Notes: a model not told the origin generated them from the letters alone. A stretch of DNA of 64,000 nucleotides from Stenotrophomonas maltophilia (GCF_002799245.1 NZ_NEQV01000005.1:248001-312000); one strand, 5' to 3'; counted from the first letter of the stretch, positions 27,199 through 38,416 are shown. A program made the numbers and translations.

Positions 27199-29031
27199 AT
27201 GGCGGTAGAAGCAGCGACCAGCGAGCTGGTCAAGGTCGTGGCCCTGTTGGGCGCGGCGGTGGTGATGGTGCCTTTGTTCCGCCGGGCCGGCCTGGGCTCG
27301 GTGCTGGGCTACTTCGCCGCCGGCCTGGCGATCGGACCGTTCGGGCTGGGCTGGTTCTCGGATCCGCAGGCGATCCTGCATACCGCCGAGCTGGGCGTGG
27401 TGATGTTCCTGTTCGTGATCGGCCTGGAAATGCGGCCCTCGCACCTGTGGAGCCTGCGCAAGGAAATCTTCGGGCTGGGCACGCTGCAGATCGTCACCTG
27501 CGCGCTGGTGCTGACCAGCATCGCCAAACTGTTCGGCCTGCCGTGGCAGGTCGCCTTCATCGGCGCCACCGGCTTCGTGCTCACCTCCACCGCGGTGGTG
27601 ATGCAGCTGCTGGCCGAGCGTGGCGACATCGCGCTGCCGTCGGGGCAGAAGATCGTCTCGATCCTGCTGTTCGAAGACCTGCTGATCGTGCCGTTGCTGG
27701 CGCTGGTGGCGTGGATGGGCCCGAGCGCGGGCAGCGCCGATGGCGAGGGTTCGCGCTGGCTGTCGGTGGCGATCGGCGTGGGCGCCATCGTCGGCCTGGT
27801 GCTGGTCGGCCGCTTCCTGCTCAATCCGCTGTTCCGGGTGCTGGCCGAATCGAAGGCGCGCGAGGTGATGACCGCCGCCGCATTGCTGGTGGTGCTGGGT
27901 GCGGCGCTGCTGATGCAGTTGTCCGGCCTGTCGATGGCGATGGGCGCGTTCCTGGCCGGCGTGCTGCTGAGCGAGTCGACCTTCCGCCACCAGATCGAGG
28001 CGGACATCGAGCCGTTCCGCGGCATCCTGCTGGGCCTGTTCTTCCTCAGCGTGGGCATGGCGCTGGACCTGGGCGTGGTGGCCGGCAACTGGCAGCTGAT
28101 CCTCGGCCTGGTGCTGGCGTTGATGGCGGCCAAGGCGCTGTGCATCTACGTGGTGGCGCGCATCATGGGCAGCGACCACGCACAGGCGCTGGACCGTGGC
28201 GTGCTGATGGCGCAGGGCGGCGAGTTCGCCTTCGTGCTGTTCTCTGCTGCCGCGTCGGCCGGTGTGATCAACCTGGAGATCAATGCCAACTTCACCGCCG
28301 TGGTGGTGCTGTCGATGGCGCTGACCCCGCTGGTGGTGCTGGTCTACAAGCGCATCGCCCCGAAGCCGACGGTGAACATGGACGGCGTGGACGAGGCCGA
28401 TGGCCTGTCCGGCAGCGTGCTGCTGATCGGCTTCGGCCGCTTCGGCCAGGTCGCCAGCCAGTCGTTGCTGGCGCGCGACGTGGACGTGACCATCATCGAC
28501 AACGATGTGGAGATGATCCAGAGCGCGGCGCGCTTCGGCTTCAAGATCTACTACGGTGATGGCACCCGCCTGGACGTGCTGCATGCCTCGGGCGCGGCCA
28601 CCGCACGTGCGATCGCGGTGTGCGTGGACAAGGCCGAAGCGGCTGACCGCATCGTCGAACTGGTGGCGCACGAGTTCCCGCAGGCCAAGCTGATGGTGCG
28701 CTCGTTCGACCGCGAGCATTCGCTGCGGCTGATCCATGCCGGTGTCGATTTCCAGATCCGCGAGACCTTTGAATCGGCGGTGCTGTTCGGCCAGGCCGCG
28801 CTGGTGGAGCTGGGCGCGGATGAGGACGACGCGGTGGAGATTGCCGCCGAGATCCGCCGCCGCGATGCCGAGCGCTTCGAGCTGGAGATTGCCGGTGGTG
28901 GTCTGAATGCCGGCGCGCGGATGATCTACGGCAACAGCCCGCAGGGCGTGCCGACGCCGACGCCGTTCACCGCGCCGAAGCGCGAGAGCAAGACGCTCAA
29001 TCCGCAGGATGTGCCGGAAGAGGAAGAATGA
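27199..29031 (+). CDS. CPA2 family monovalent cation:proton antiporter (KefB/KefC-like)
   Basis: A 610-aa protein. The first ~390 residues are about a dozen hydrophobic helices of a sodium/hydrogen exchanger domain (GYFAAGLAIGPFGLG, LFVIGLEMRPSHLW, LTSTAVVMQLLAERG). From about residue 410 a TrkA-N (RCK) domain starts with VLLIGFGRFGQVASQSLLAR and the acidic IIDND. This is the Kef architecture of glutathione-gated K+ efflux, but gating cannot be read from sequence and no ancillary kefF/kefG gene is adjacent. The ATG at 27199 follows TTGGGGAAAACACCGC; a 26-codon ORF overlaps this start. Confidence 0.9.
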   Translation: MAVEAATSELVKVVALLGAAVVMVPLFRRAGLGSVLGYFAAGLAIGPFGLGWFSDPQAILHTAELGVVMFLFVIGLEMRPSHLWSLRKEIFGLGTLQIVTCALVLTSIAKLFGLPWQVAFIGATGFVLTSTAVVMQLLAERGDIALPSGQKIVSILLFEDLLIVPLLALVAWMGPSAGSADGEGSRWLSVAIGVGAIVGLVLVGRFLLNPLFRVLAESKAREVMTAAALLVVLGAALLMQLSGLSMAMGAFLAGVLLSESTFRHQIEADIEPFRGILLGLFFLSVGMALDLGVVAGNWQLILGLVLALMAAKALCIYVVARIMGSDHAQALDRGVLMAQGGEFAFVLFSAAASAGVINLEINANFTAVVVLSMALTPLVVLVYKRIAPKPTVNMDGVDEADGLSGSVLLIGFGRFGQVASQSLLARDVDVTIIDNDVEMIQSAARFGFKIYYGDGTRLDVLHASGAATARAIAVCVDKAEAADRIVELVAHEFPQAKLMVRSFDREHSLRLIHAGVDFQIRETFESAVLFGQAALVELGADEDDAVEIAAEIRRRDAERFELEIAGGGLNAGARMIYGNSPQGVPTPTPFTAPKRESKTLNPQDVPEEEE

Positions 29032-29042
29032 TGTTTGCGGGC

Positions 29043-29137
29043 CGGATCCCTTTCCAGCGGAAAGGGCTCTGACCCGCTACGCCGTGCTGGGGGTCGTGTT
29101 GGGGGTCAGAGCCCTTTGCCTCCGGCAAAGGGATCCG
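29043..29137. repeat. Nested palindrome of the GGGTCAGAGCCCTTT family
   Basis: An outer inverted pair (CGGATCCCTTT at 29043-29053 with AAAGGGATCCG at 29127-29137) encloses an inner one (AAAGGGCTCTGACCC at 29061-29075 with GGGTCAGAGCCCTTT at 29103-29117). Each half also folds on itself. It shares sequence with the palindrome at 14060-14098. It lies between the antiporter and folD and may act as a terminator. Confidence 0.8.
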
Positions 29138-29221
29138 ACCCCGTCAGGATTCGATCCCGCGGTGGGCGAGGGGGCCTGAATCGGGGACAATAGCGTCCCC
29201 GCCGCCCCACGCCTGCCTCCG

Positions 29222-30100
29222 ATGACCGATTCCGCCCCCCAGCTTCCTGCCCGCATCCTCGATGGCCGCCGCATCGCCGAGGACCTGCTCGACAGCCTGA
29301 AGGTGCGCGTCGACGCCCGCGTGGCCGCCGGTGGCAGCCGCCCGGGCCTGGCCGTGGTGCTGGTCGGTGGCGACCCGGCCTCGACCGTGTACGTGCGCAA
29401 CAAGCGCCGTGCCGCCGAGAAGGTCGGCATCGAAGCACATGACTACGACCTGCCGGCCGGGACCACCGAGGCCGAGCTGCTCGACCTGATCGACCAGCTG
29501 AATGCCGACCCGAAGATCAACGGCATCCTGATCCAGCTGCCGCTGCCGGGCATCCCCGACGCGCGCCGCCTGATCCAGCGCATCGACCCGCGCAAGGACG
29601 TGGACGGCTTCCACCCGGAAAACGTCGGCCATCTGGCCCTGCGCGAGTTCGGCCTGCGCCCGTGCACGCCGCGCGGCATCACCACCCTGCTGGGCCATAC
29701 CGATCAGCCGGTGCGTGGCCGCAACGCCACCATCGTCGGCGTGAGCAACCACGTCGGCCGCCCGATGGGCCTGGAGCTGCTGATTGCCGGCTGCACGGTG
29801 ACCAGCTGCCACAAGTTCACCCCCAAGGACGTGCTGGAACAGGCGGTGCGCAACGCCGACATCCTGGTGGTGGCGGTGGGCCGCCCGGGCATCGTGCCGG
29901 GCGAGTGGGTGAAGCCGGGCGCGGTGGTGATCGATGTGGGCATCAACCGCTTGGACGACGGCCGCCTGGTGGGCGACGTCGGGTTCGAGGCCGCTGCCCA
30001 GCGGGCGAGCTGGATCACCCCGGTGCCGGGTGGCGTGGGCCCGATGACCGTGGCCACGCTGATGCAGAACACCCTGGAAGCGGCGGAAGCGCTGAGCTGA
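29222..30100 (+). CDS. folD: Methylenetetrahydrofolate dehydrogenase/cyclohydrolase
   Basis: A 292-aa bifunctional enzyme interconverting 5,10-methylene-, methenyl- and 10-formyl-THF with NADP. Family motifs: the catalytic-lysine region [55 protein letters not shown] and the NADP site [16 protein letters not shown]. The final [18 protein letters not shown] is diagnostic. Confidence 0.96.
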   Translation: MTDSAPQLPARILDGRRIAEDLLDSLKVRVDARVAAGGSRPGLAVVLVGGDPASTVYVRNKRRAAEKVGIEAHDYDLPAGTTEAELLDLIDQLNADPKINGILIQLPLPGIPDARRLIQRIDPRKDVDGFHPENVGHLALREFGLRPCTPRGITTLLGHTDQPVRGRNATIVGVSNHVGRPMGLELLIAGCTVTSCHKFTPKDVLEQAVRNADILVVAVGRPGIVPGEWVKPGAVVIDVGINRLDDGRLVGDVGFEAAAQRASWITPVPGGVGPMTVATLMQNTLEAAEALS

Positions 30101-30112
30101 CCTTTTGGGTGG

Positions 30113-30133
30113 GTGCCGGCCGTTGGTCGGCAC
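30113..30133. repeat. Single REP-like hairpin, GTGCCGGCC type
   Basis: GTGCCGGCC-GTT-GGTCGGCAC pairs with one G-T position. It lies 13 nt past the folD stop, at the head of a 375-nt gene-free stretch filled by three different REP types. Confidence 0.6.
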
Positions 30134-30162
30134 AGCCGGGGCAGGCCGATGACCCGCTCCTG

Positions 30163-30260
30163 GTAGGTGCCCACCTTGGTGGGCACGATCCGTCCGGCGC
30201 CTGGACCCCAGATGGGGTGAAGGCCTCTCCCTGTTTGTGCCAACCAAGGTTGGCACCTAC
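30163..30260. repeat. GTAG REP dimer, GTGCCCACC/GTGCCAACC type
   Basis: GTAGGTGCCCACCTTGGTGGGCAC at the left and GTGCCAACCAAGGTTGGCACCTAC at the right are two palindromes headed by GTAG in inverted orientation. They have the SMAG layout but a different stem sequence. Confidence 0.8.
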
Positions 30261-30289
30261 CAAAGCGGTAGCCGTGCCTTGGACCTCCT

Positions 30290-30358
30290 GTAGAGCCGAG
30301 CCCATGCTCGGCTCACCGCGGTCTGGCGGAAAGCAGCCGAGCATGGGCTCGGCTCTAC
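30290..30358. repeat. SMAG-type REP dimer
   Basis: GTAGAGCCGAGCCCATGCTCGGCT and an inverted copy ending GGCTCTAC with about 20 nt between. It is the third REP type in the folD-guaB gap; the remaining ~110 nt before guaB must hold the guaB promoter (a TAAAAT hexamer lies at 30440-30445). Confidence 0.85.
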
Positions 30359-30442
30359 AGGTGAGCGGGTGCGACACTGTGTCGCGCGGAATTCCAATTC
30401 TGGCCACCCAAAATGCTGTTCTTGGCTCCTGAAAAGGGGTAA

Positions 30443-31932
<1,490 letters not shown>

Positions 31933-31933
<1 letters not shown>

Positions 31934-32517
31934 TGCGCTTGCGAACTGCTCTTGCGATTACGGGCAGCCTGCTGATGGCAGGCTGTTCGTTGTCCGAACC
32001 GCCGCCGCGCTCCGGGTCTCCGGGCGCGGCGGTTTCGCAATTGCAGGACGTGCAGGCGTGCCAGAACGCGTTCTCGCTGCCGAAGGGCTGGCAGGTGCAG
32101 GCCGCTGGCGAGCAGCGCTGGCTGCTGAAAGGCACCGGCGAGCGCCCGCTGCAGGTCACGCTGCAATGCATTACCGAGCTGCTGCACGGGCCGGATGATC
32201 CGGTGCTGATGCCGGTACTGGGCGCGCTGGAGCCCGCAAGAATGAGCGTGCGCTGGGTGTCCTGGGGCGCTGCGGAGCCCGGCTTCTCGATGACGGCGCT
32301 GCAACGGCGCATCGCGCCCGGCACCGAAGTGCAGGAAATTGCCGAACTGCCGCGCGCCGACCGCTCCAACCCCAACGCACCGCATGGCCTGCTGATGCTG
32401 CGCTGGGACGAGGAAGACACCTCACATATTCAACAACGCGAGGCGTTCATCGCCACGCTGACGCAGAGCCTTGAAGCGCCGGGCGCTGTGAAAAACACCA
32501 CTGGAACGGCACCATGA
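31933..32517 (+). CDS. Predicted lipoprotein between guaB and guaA
   Basis: A 194-aa protein with a type II signal: [18 protein letters not shown], lipobox cysteine C18. The mature part has no motif I recognise; a segment [19 protein letters not shown] suggests a small beta domain. It overlaps the guaB stop by 1 nt (TGATG) and the guaA start by 4 nt (ATGA), so it is translated with the two GMP-synthesis genes, although its location outside the cytoplasm makes a direct role in GMP synthesis unlikely. Confidence 0.8.
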
Positions 32518-34079
32518 CCAACATCCATAACGACAAGATCCTCATCCTCGATTTCGGCGCGCAGTACACGCAGCTGATCGCCCGCCGCATCCGCGAGCTG
32601 GGCGTCTACTGCGAAATCTGGGCGTGGGACCACAACCCGGCCGAGATCGCGGCGTTCGGCGCCAAGGGCATCATCCTGTCCGGTGGCCCGGAATCGACCA
32701 CGCTGCCGGGTGCGCCGGCCGCGCCGCAGGAAGTGTTCGACAGCGGCCTGCCGATCTTCGGCATCTGCTACGGCATGCAGACCCTGGCCGCGCAGCTGGG
32801 CGGTGCCACCGAAGCGGCGGACCAGCGCGAATTCGGCCACGCCGAAGTGAACGTGATCAACCCCGATGCACTGTTCAAGGGCCTGAGCGACCACGGCGGC
32901 GAGCCGAAGCTGAATGTCTGGATGAGCCACGGCGACCACGTCTCCGTTGCACCGCCGGGCTTCACCATCACCGCCACCACCGACCGCATTCCGGTGGCCG
33001 CCATGGCCAACGAAGAAAAGCGCTGGTACGGCGTGCAGTTCCACCCGGAAGTGACCCACACCCTGCAGGGCCAGGCGCTGCTGCGCCGCTTCGTGGTGGA
33101 CGTGTGCGGCTGCCAGACCCTGTGGACCGCCGCCAACATCATCGACGACCAGATCGCCCGCGTGCGCGAGCAGGTGGGCGATGACGAAGTGATCCTGGGC
33201 CTGTCCGGCGGCGTCGATTCGTCCGTGGTGGCTGCGCTGCTGCACAAGGCTATCGGCGAAAAGCTGACCTGCGTGTTCGTGGATACCGGCCTGCTGCGCT
33301 GGCAGGAAGGCGACCAGGTGATGGCGATGTTCGCCGAGCACATGGGCGTGAAGGTCGTTCGCGTGAATGCCGCCGACCGTTACTTCGCCGCGCTGGAAGG
33401 CGTGAGCGACCCGGAAGCCAAGCGCAAGATCATCGGCAACCTGTTCGTTGAGATCTTCGACGAAGAATCGAACAAGCTGAAGAACGCCAAGTGGCTGGCG
33501 CAGGGCACCATCTACCCGGACGTGATCGAGTCGGCCGGCAGCAAGACCGGCAAGGCGCATGTGATCAAGAGCCACCACAACGTGGGCGGCCTGCCGGAGC
33601 ACATGAAGCTGGGCCTGGTGGAGCCGCTGCGCGAGCTGTTCAAGGACGAAGTGCGCCGCTTGGGCGTGGAGCTGGGCCTGCCGCGCACCATGGTCTACCG
33701 CCATCCGTTCCCGGGCCCGGGCCTGGGCGTGCGTATCCTGGGCGAAGTGAAGCGCGAATACGCCGAACTGCTGGCCAAGGCCGATGCGATCTTCATTGAT
33801 GAACTGCGCAAGGCGGACCTGTACGACAAGACCAGCCAGGCGTTTGCCGTGTTCCTGCCGGTGAAGTCGGTGGGCGTGGTGGGCGATGCGCGCGCTTATG
33901 AGTGGGTGATTGCGCTGCGGGCGGTGGAGACGATTGATTTCATGACGGCGCATTGGGCGCATCTGCCGTATGAGTTCCTGGGGACGGTGAGCAACCGGAT
34001 CATCAATGAGTTGCGGGGGGTGTCGAGGGTGGTTTATGACATCTCGGGGAAGCCGCCGGCTACTATTGAGTGGGAGTGA
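32514..34079 (+). CDS. guaA: GMP synthase (glutamine-hydrolysing)
   Basis: A 521-aa enzyme converting XMP to GMP. The N-terminal class I glutamine amidotransferase has the nucleophile in [13 protein letters not shown] and the HPEVTHT histidine/glutamate pair. The ATP pyrophosphatase domain has the P-loop [16 protein letters not shown]. The C-terminal dimerisation domain ends KPPATIEWE, which is characteristic. It follows guaB and the lipoprotein gene in one transcription unit. Confidence 0.96.
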   Translation: MTNIHNDKILILDFGAQYTQLIARRIRELGVYCEIWAWDHNPAEIAAFGAKGIILSGGPESTTLPGAPAAPQEVFDSGLPIFGICYGMQTLAAQLGGATEAADQREFGHAEVNVINPDALFKGLSDHGGEPKLNVWMSHGDHVSVAPPGFTITATTDRIPVAAMANEEKRWYGVQFHPEVTHTLQGQALLRRFVVDVCGCQTLWTAANIIDDQIARVREQVGDDEVILGLSGGVDSSVVAALLHKAIGEKLTCVFVDTGLLRWQEGDQVMAMFAEHMGVKVVRVNAADRYFAALEGVSDPEAKRKIIGNLFVEIFDEESNKLKNAKWLAQGTIYPDVIESAGSKTGKAHVIKSHHNVGGLPEHMKLGLVEPLRELFKDEVRRLGVELGLPRTMVYRHPFPGPGLGVRILGEVKREYAELLAKADAIFIDELRKADLYDKTSQAFAVFLPVKSVGVVGDARAYEWVIALRAVETIDFMTAHWAHLPYEFLGTVSNRIINELRGVSRVVYDISGKPPATIEWE

Positions 34080-34092
34080 GTTGGAAGAGCGA

Positions 34093-34118
34093 GGGCGCCG
34101 AGAGGCGCCCTTGTTGTT
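34093..34118 (+). terminator. Terminator after guaA
   Basis: GGGCGCC-GAGA-GGCGCCC followed by TTGTTGTT lies 14 nt past the guaA stop. It marks the end of the core region before the GC content drops. Confidence 0.8.
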
Positions 34119-34289
34119 CTACTATGACTCCAGCAGTGCATTCCGCTTGGCTACGCCAAGTCTAGGTGCGGCTGGTCTGTCAATCGGTAGGGCGGGCGCG
34201 ATACAGGCTGGTGCCTTCCGAAACTTGATCCGGCTTCCCCTTGCGTGGCTTCGATGTGGCCCTTGGGAACGGCTCGCCAAGGAGTCATC

Positions 34290-34355
34290 ATGGCAAAGAT
34301 CAAGCCCACCAAGCATGCTGGGAATGAGTCGCTTGAAGGGAATTCTACTGCATAA
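34290..34355 (+). CDS. Possible 21-codon peptide at the left edge of the defence island
   Basis: ATG at 34290 is preceded by a near-perfect CAAGGAG 6-7 nt upstream, and the frame encodes 21 residues (MAKIKPTKHAGNESLEGNSTA) before TAA. It may be a real small protein, or the 5' remnant of a gene cut when the island inserted. The rest of the gap 34119-34435 shows a shift to AT-richer sequence and one inverted repeat. Confidence 0.3.
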   Translation: MAKIKPTKHAGNESLEGNSTA

Positions 34356-34358
34356 TGT

Positions 34359-34374
34359 CATCATCTTGATGATG
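34359..34374. promoter_or_regulatory. Inverted repeat upstream of the WYL regulator
   Basis: CATCATC-TT-GATGATG is a perfect 7-bp inverted repeat about 60 nt before the regulator start. BrxR/CapW regulators bind inverted repeats just upstream of their own gene, so this is a plausible autoregulatory operator. Confidence 0.45.
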
Positions 34375-34435
34375 TTAGTTGTCTAAAAATGGATAGCCCT
34401 CAAGCTAGCAACTGTCTTTCGATTGCTCTTCTAAG

Positions 34436-35350
34436 ATGAGACCACCGGTGAATCAACCCCGGCGCGTCGAGAGCTTGAGCCACGCCCAGCGCGAGCGGCT
34501 GGCCTATATCGACTTCCGGCTCTATTTCTTCGGTGAGATTGGTCGCGCAGACCTGATTGAGCGCTTCAGCGTGGCTCCGGCCGGGGCCACACGCGACTTA
34601 GCTCTGTACCGGGAAATCGCGTCGCAGAACATCATCTTCGATGGCAGCAACAAGATCTATCGCATCGGGCAGGTGTTCGCCCCGCTGTTCGACCACACAT
34701 CTCAGCGTGTTCTGTCAGCGCTGGCTCTAGGCTTCGGCGATGGTGTGAACGGCGCAGCGCAGCCACTGCTGCCGTGCGAGTCGCCCTCGGCACTGAGCAG
34801 CCCGAGGATGGAGGTGCTGGCACCGGTCTGCCGGGCGATCCACGCCAGGCGGCCAGTCGCCATTCGCTATCACTCGTTGAGCAGAGGTAAGTCCGAGCGG
34901 GTTATCGTTCCCTTTGCGCTCGTGGACACCGGACTGCGCTGGCACGTCCGGGCTTTTGATAGAAAGAGCAGGAGGTTTCGGGACTTTGTCATCACGCGGA
35001 TCGAAGCTCCGACCTTGCTTGATGAGGAGCCGCAGGCCAACGAATGTCCGGACAACGATATCCAGTGGACGCGCGTCGTCGAGCTGGACTTCGTGCCACA
35101 CCCTCGACTTGAGCGACCCAAGATTATCAAGATGGACTACGGGATGACCGACGGCTCGATCCGGATGCGTGTGCGCGCCGCCGTCGCGGGCTACATGCTG
35201 CTGCGCTGGAGCGTGGACTGCTCGCCCGACCATCGTCTCAAGGAAGAACAGTACCGCTTGTGGCTCAGAGATCCGCTGGCGCTGTACGGCGTTGAGAACG
35301 CAAAGCTCGCGCCGGGCTATCAATCCAGCGGCGAGGATGGCAAAGGATAG
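34436..35350 (+). CDS. WYL-domain transcriptional regulator of the BrxR/CapW type
   Basis: A 304-aa protein. Residues ~10-80 form a winged helix (FGEIGRADLIERFSVAPAGATRDLALYREIA), followed by a WYL domain (about 135-195; AIRYHSLSRGKSERVIVPFALVDTGLRWHVRAFDRKS) and a C-terminal WCX-like extension. Proteins with this domain order and size (BrxR, CapW) repress phage-defence operons and respond to nucleic-acid or nucleotide signals. It is the first gene of the low-GC island, 71 nt upstream of hsdR, in the same direction. Confidence 0.88.
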   Translation: MRPPVNQPRRVESLSHAQRERLAYIDFRLYFFGEIGRADLIERFSVAPAGATRDLALYREIASQNIIFDGSNKIYRIGQVFAPLFDHTSQRVLSALALGFGDGVNGAAQPLLPCESPSALSSPRMEVLAPVCRAIHARRPVAIRYHSLSRGKSERVIVPFALVDTGLRWHVRAFDRKSRRFRDFVITRIEAPTLLDEEPQANECPDNDIQWTRVVELDFVPHPRLERPKIIKMDYGMTDGSIRMRVRAAVAGYMLLRWSVDCSPDHRLKEEQYRLWLRDPLALYGVENAKLAPGYQSSGEDGKG

Positions 35351-35356
35351 AACGCG

Positions 35357-35425
35357 ATGACACAGACCGATTCGAGCAAAAGACAGATCTCTGCTGATCT
35401 CACAATTTGGAGGCTTGGCTCATGA
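35357..35425 (+). CDS. Possible 22-codon leader peptide overlapping the hsdR start
   Basis: ATG at 35357 opens a frame of 22 residues (MTQTDSSKRQ...LGS) whose TGA at 35423-35425 overlaps the hsdR ATG (ATGA). Its start lacks a strong ribosome binding site. The overlap suggests translational coupling to the restriction subunit. It may also be chance. Confidence 0.3.
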   Translation: MTQTDSSKRQISADLTIWRLGS

Positions 35426-38406
35426 CAACAACAGAAAACCAGATCGAGCAGAATCTGATCTCCAAGCTGGAAGATCTCAAATACACGTCACGCCCTGACA
35501 TCCGCGACCGCGCTGCCCTGGAACAGAATTTTCGCCAGCACTTCGAGGCGCTCAACCGCGTTCGTCTAACCGATGGCGAATTCACCCGTCTGCTGGAATC
35601 CATCGTCACTCCGGATGTCTTTGCTGCTGCCAAGCACCTGCGCGAGCACAACAGCTTCATGCGCGACGACGGCACGCCGCTCTACTACACACTCGTCAAC
35701 ATCAAGGACTGGTGTAAGAACAACTTCGAGGTGGTCAACCAGCTGCGCATCAGTACCGACTACAGCCACCGCCGTTATGACGTGATCTTGTTGATCAATG
35801 GTGTGCCTGTAGTACAGATCGAACTGAAAACGCTGGCCATCAGCCCTCGCCGGGCAATGCAGCAGATCGTCGACTACAAGAACGACCCTGGTAATGGCTA
35901 CACGAAGACCTTGTTGTGCTTCTTGCAATTGTTCATCGTCAGCAATCGTTCGGACACTTGGTATTTCGCCAACAACAACAGTCGTCACTTCAGCTTCAAT
36001 GCCGATGAGCGCTTCCTGCCGCTTTATCAATTTGCGGCAGAAGACAACAGCAAAATCACACACCTGGACAGCTTTGCAGACGCCTTCCTTGCCAAATGTA
36101 CGCTGGGGCAGATGATCAGCCGCTATATGGTGCTGGTGGCCAGCGAGCACAAGCTGCTGATGATGCGTCCGTATCAGATCTATGCGGTCAAGGCGATTGT
36201 CGAGTGCATTCACCAGCGCTGCGGCAATGGGTATATCTGGCACACCACGGGCAGCGGCAAAACGCTGACCTCGTTCAAGGCATCCACGCTGCTGAAAGAC
36301 AACCCGGACATCGACAAATGCCTGTTCGTGGTCGACCGCAAAGACCTCGACCGGCAGACACGGGAAGAATTCAACAAATTTCAAGAGGATTGCGTCGAGG
36401 AGAACACCAACACCGAAACGCTGGTGCGCCGTCTGCTTTCTGATGATTACGCCGACAAGGTGATTGTCACCACCATTCAGAAGCTAGGCTTGGCGCTGGA
36501 TGGTGGCTCCAAGAAAAACTACAAAGAGCGACTGGAGCCGCTGCGCAGCCAGCGCATGGTGTTTATCTTCGATGAATGCCATCGCTCGCAATTTGGCGAG
36601 AACCACAAAGCTATCAAGGAGTTCTTTCCCAACGCGCAGCTGTTTGGTTTTACCGGCACCCCCATCTTTGAAGACAACGCCAGCTATCAGCAAATCGAGG
36701 GGCAGCAGGCCACCTTCAAGACCACGGCGGACATCTTTCAACAGCAACTGCATGCCTACACCATCACCCACGCTATCGAAGATCGCAATGTCCTGCGCTT
36801 CCACGTGGACTACTACAAACCGGACAAAAAGCTCGGCGGCAAGAAGGGGCCCAAACCCGGCGAGCCACTGGCCAAGCGCGCCATCGTCGAGGCCATTCTC
36901 ACTAAGCACGATGCCGCTACCAATGGGCGCAAGTTCAACGCTGTGTTGGCCACTGCCAGCATCAACGACGCCATCGAGTACCATGCGTTGTTCAAGACTC
37001 TGCAGGCTGAGAAGCTGGCAGATGGCTCAGGCTTCCAGTCTCTGAACATTGCCTGCGTATTTTCCCCGCCCGCCGAGGGCAATAAAGACGTACAGCAGAT
37101 TCAGGAAGACCTGCTACAGGAAAAAGCTGACAATGAAGAAGCGCCGGACGAAAAAAAAGCCGCGCTGAAAGCCATTATTGCCGACTATAACGCCCAATAC
37201 GGCGGTAACTTTCAGCTCGGTGAGTTCGATCTCTATTATCAGGACGTGCAAAAGCGCATCAAGGATCAGCAATGGCCCAATGCCGATCTGCCGCACGCGC
37301 AGAAGATCGACATCACTATCGTGGTGGATATGCTGCTCACCGGTTTCGACTCCAAATACCTGAACACGCTATACGTGGACAAAAGTCTCAAGTTTCACGG
37401 TTTGATTCAGGCGTTTTCACGCACTAACCGTGTGCTGAACGACACCAAGCCTTACGGCAACATTCTTGACTTTCGTCAACAGCAGGATGCAGTCGATACC
37501 GCTATTGGCCTGTTCTCCGGCCAAGCCAGCAAGCCCGCCAAGGAAATCTGGCTGGTGGACAAGGCTCCAGTGGTCATCGAAAAACTGCAAACTGCCGTGC
37601 AAGCCTTAGACACGTTCATGCAATCTCAAGGGCTGGAAAACAAGCCCGAAGCGGTCGCCAATCTCAAGGGCGATGCTGCGCGCGCGCAGTTTATCAATCT
37701 ATTCAAAGAGGTGCAGCGCCTCAACACTCAGCTTGACCAGTACACCGACCTGACGCCAGACAACAAGACGAGCATTGAGAAGATCCTGCCAAAAGATCAG
37801 TTGCAGGGCTTCAAGGGTATGTACATCGACACGGCCCAGCGTATGAAGGAAAAGCAAGACATCGGCGGCAACAAGACCGATCCGACGGTGCAGCAGCTCG
37901 ATTTTGAGTTTGTGCTATTTGCCAGCAGCATCATCGACTACGACTACATCATGGAGTTGATTGCGCGCTACTCAAGCCAGACGCCTGGCAAGCAGAAGAT
38001 GAGCCGCGAGCAGTTGATTGGCGTGATTCAGGCCGATGCCAAGTTTATCGATGAGCGTGACGATATCGCCGAGTACATCAGCACGCTGGAAGTAGGTAAG
38101 GCGCTAGATGAGAAGGCCATCCGCGCCGGGTTTGACAGCTTCAAGGCCGAGAAGCATGCGAAAGTTCTTGCTGACGTTGCTGTCAAGCACTCGTTGAATG
38201 CCGCTGATCTGCAAGCGTTTGTGGAAACTACCTTGCGCCGCATGGTGTTCGATGGTGACCAGTTGAGCGAGCTGTTCACCCCGCTAGGACTGGGCTGGAA
38301 GGCGCGCACCAAGGCGGAATTGGCCTTGATGGAAGGCTTAATTCCGCTATTTAAGAAGCTCGCCCAAGGGCGGGAGATTTCAGGGCTGGGTGCATATGAA
38401 CAGTAA
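35422..38406 (+). CDS. hsdR: Type I restriction endonuclease subunit R
   Basis: A 994-aa subunit that cleaves and translocates DNA. The N-terminal PD-(D/E)xK nuclease has D120 (RRYDVILL) and E134-x-K136 (VQIELKT). The SF2 motor has Walker A at residues 274-281 (HTTGSGKT), a DECH box at 384-387, FGFTGTPIF (motif III) and QAFSRTNRVLND (motif VI). The ATG at 35422 has GGAGG 8 nt upstream; a TTG five codons earlier is unlikely. The gene order R-S-nuclease-M differs from the common M-S-R. Length and features suggest a type IC-like enzyme. Confidence 0.95.
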   Translation: MTTTENQIEQNLISKLEDLKYTSRPDIRDRAALEQNFRQHFEALNRVRLTDGEFTRLLESIVTPDVFAAAKHLREHNSFMRDDGTPLYYTLVNIKDWCKNNFEVVNQLRISTDYSHRRYDVILLINGVPVVQIELKTLAISPRRAMQQIVDYKNDPGNGYTKTLLCFLQLFIVSNRSDTWYFANNNSRHFSFNADERFLPLYQFAAEDNSKITHLDSFADAFLAKCTLGQMISRYMVLVASEHKLLMMRPYQIYAVKAIVECIHQRCGNGYIWHTTGSGKTLTSFKASTLLKDNPDIDKCLFVVDRKDLDRQTREEFNKFQEDCVEENTNTETLVRRLLSDDYADKVIVTTIQKLGLALDGGSKKNYKERLEPLRSQRMVFIFDECHRSQFGENHKAIKEFFPNAQLFGFTGTPIFEDNASYQQIEGQQATFKTTADIFQQQLHAYTITHAIEDRNVLRFHVDYYKPDKKLGGKKGPKPGEPLAKRAIVEAILTKHDAATNGRKFNAVLATASINDAIEYHALFKTLQAEKLADGSGFQSLNIACVFSPPAEGNKDVQQIQEDLLQEKADNEEAPDEKKAALKAIIADYNAQYGGNFQLGEFDLYYQDVQKRIKDQQWPNADLPHAQKIDITIVVDMLLTGFDSKYLNTLYVDKSLKFHGLIQAFSRTNRVLNDTKPYGNILDFRQQQDAVDTAIGLFSGQASKPAKEIWLVDKAPVVIEKLQTAVQALDTFMQSQGLENKPEAVANLKGDAARAQFINLFKEVQRLNTQLDQYTDLTPDNKTSIEKILPKDQLQGFKGMYIDTAQRMKEKQDIGGNKTDPTVQQLDFEFVLFASSIIDYDYIMELIARYSSQTPGKQKMSREQLIGVIQADAKFIDERDDIAEYISTLEVGKALDEKAIRAGFDSFKAEKHAKVLADVAVKHSLNAADLQAFVETTLRRMVFDGDQLSELFTPLGLGWKARTKAELALMEGLIPLFKKLAQGREISGLGAYEQ

Positions 38407-38416
38407 AGAGGAAGGC

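Noticed and set aside
27085-28737. 550-codon minus-strand frame opposite the antiporter
   Set aside because: Extremely His/Gln-rich, no domain; shadow of a clear CPA2 antiporter.
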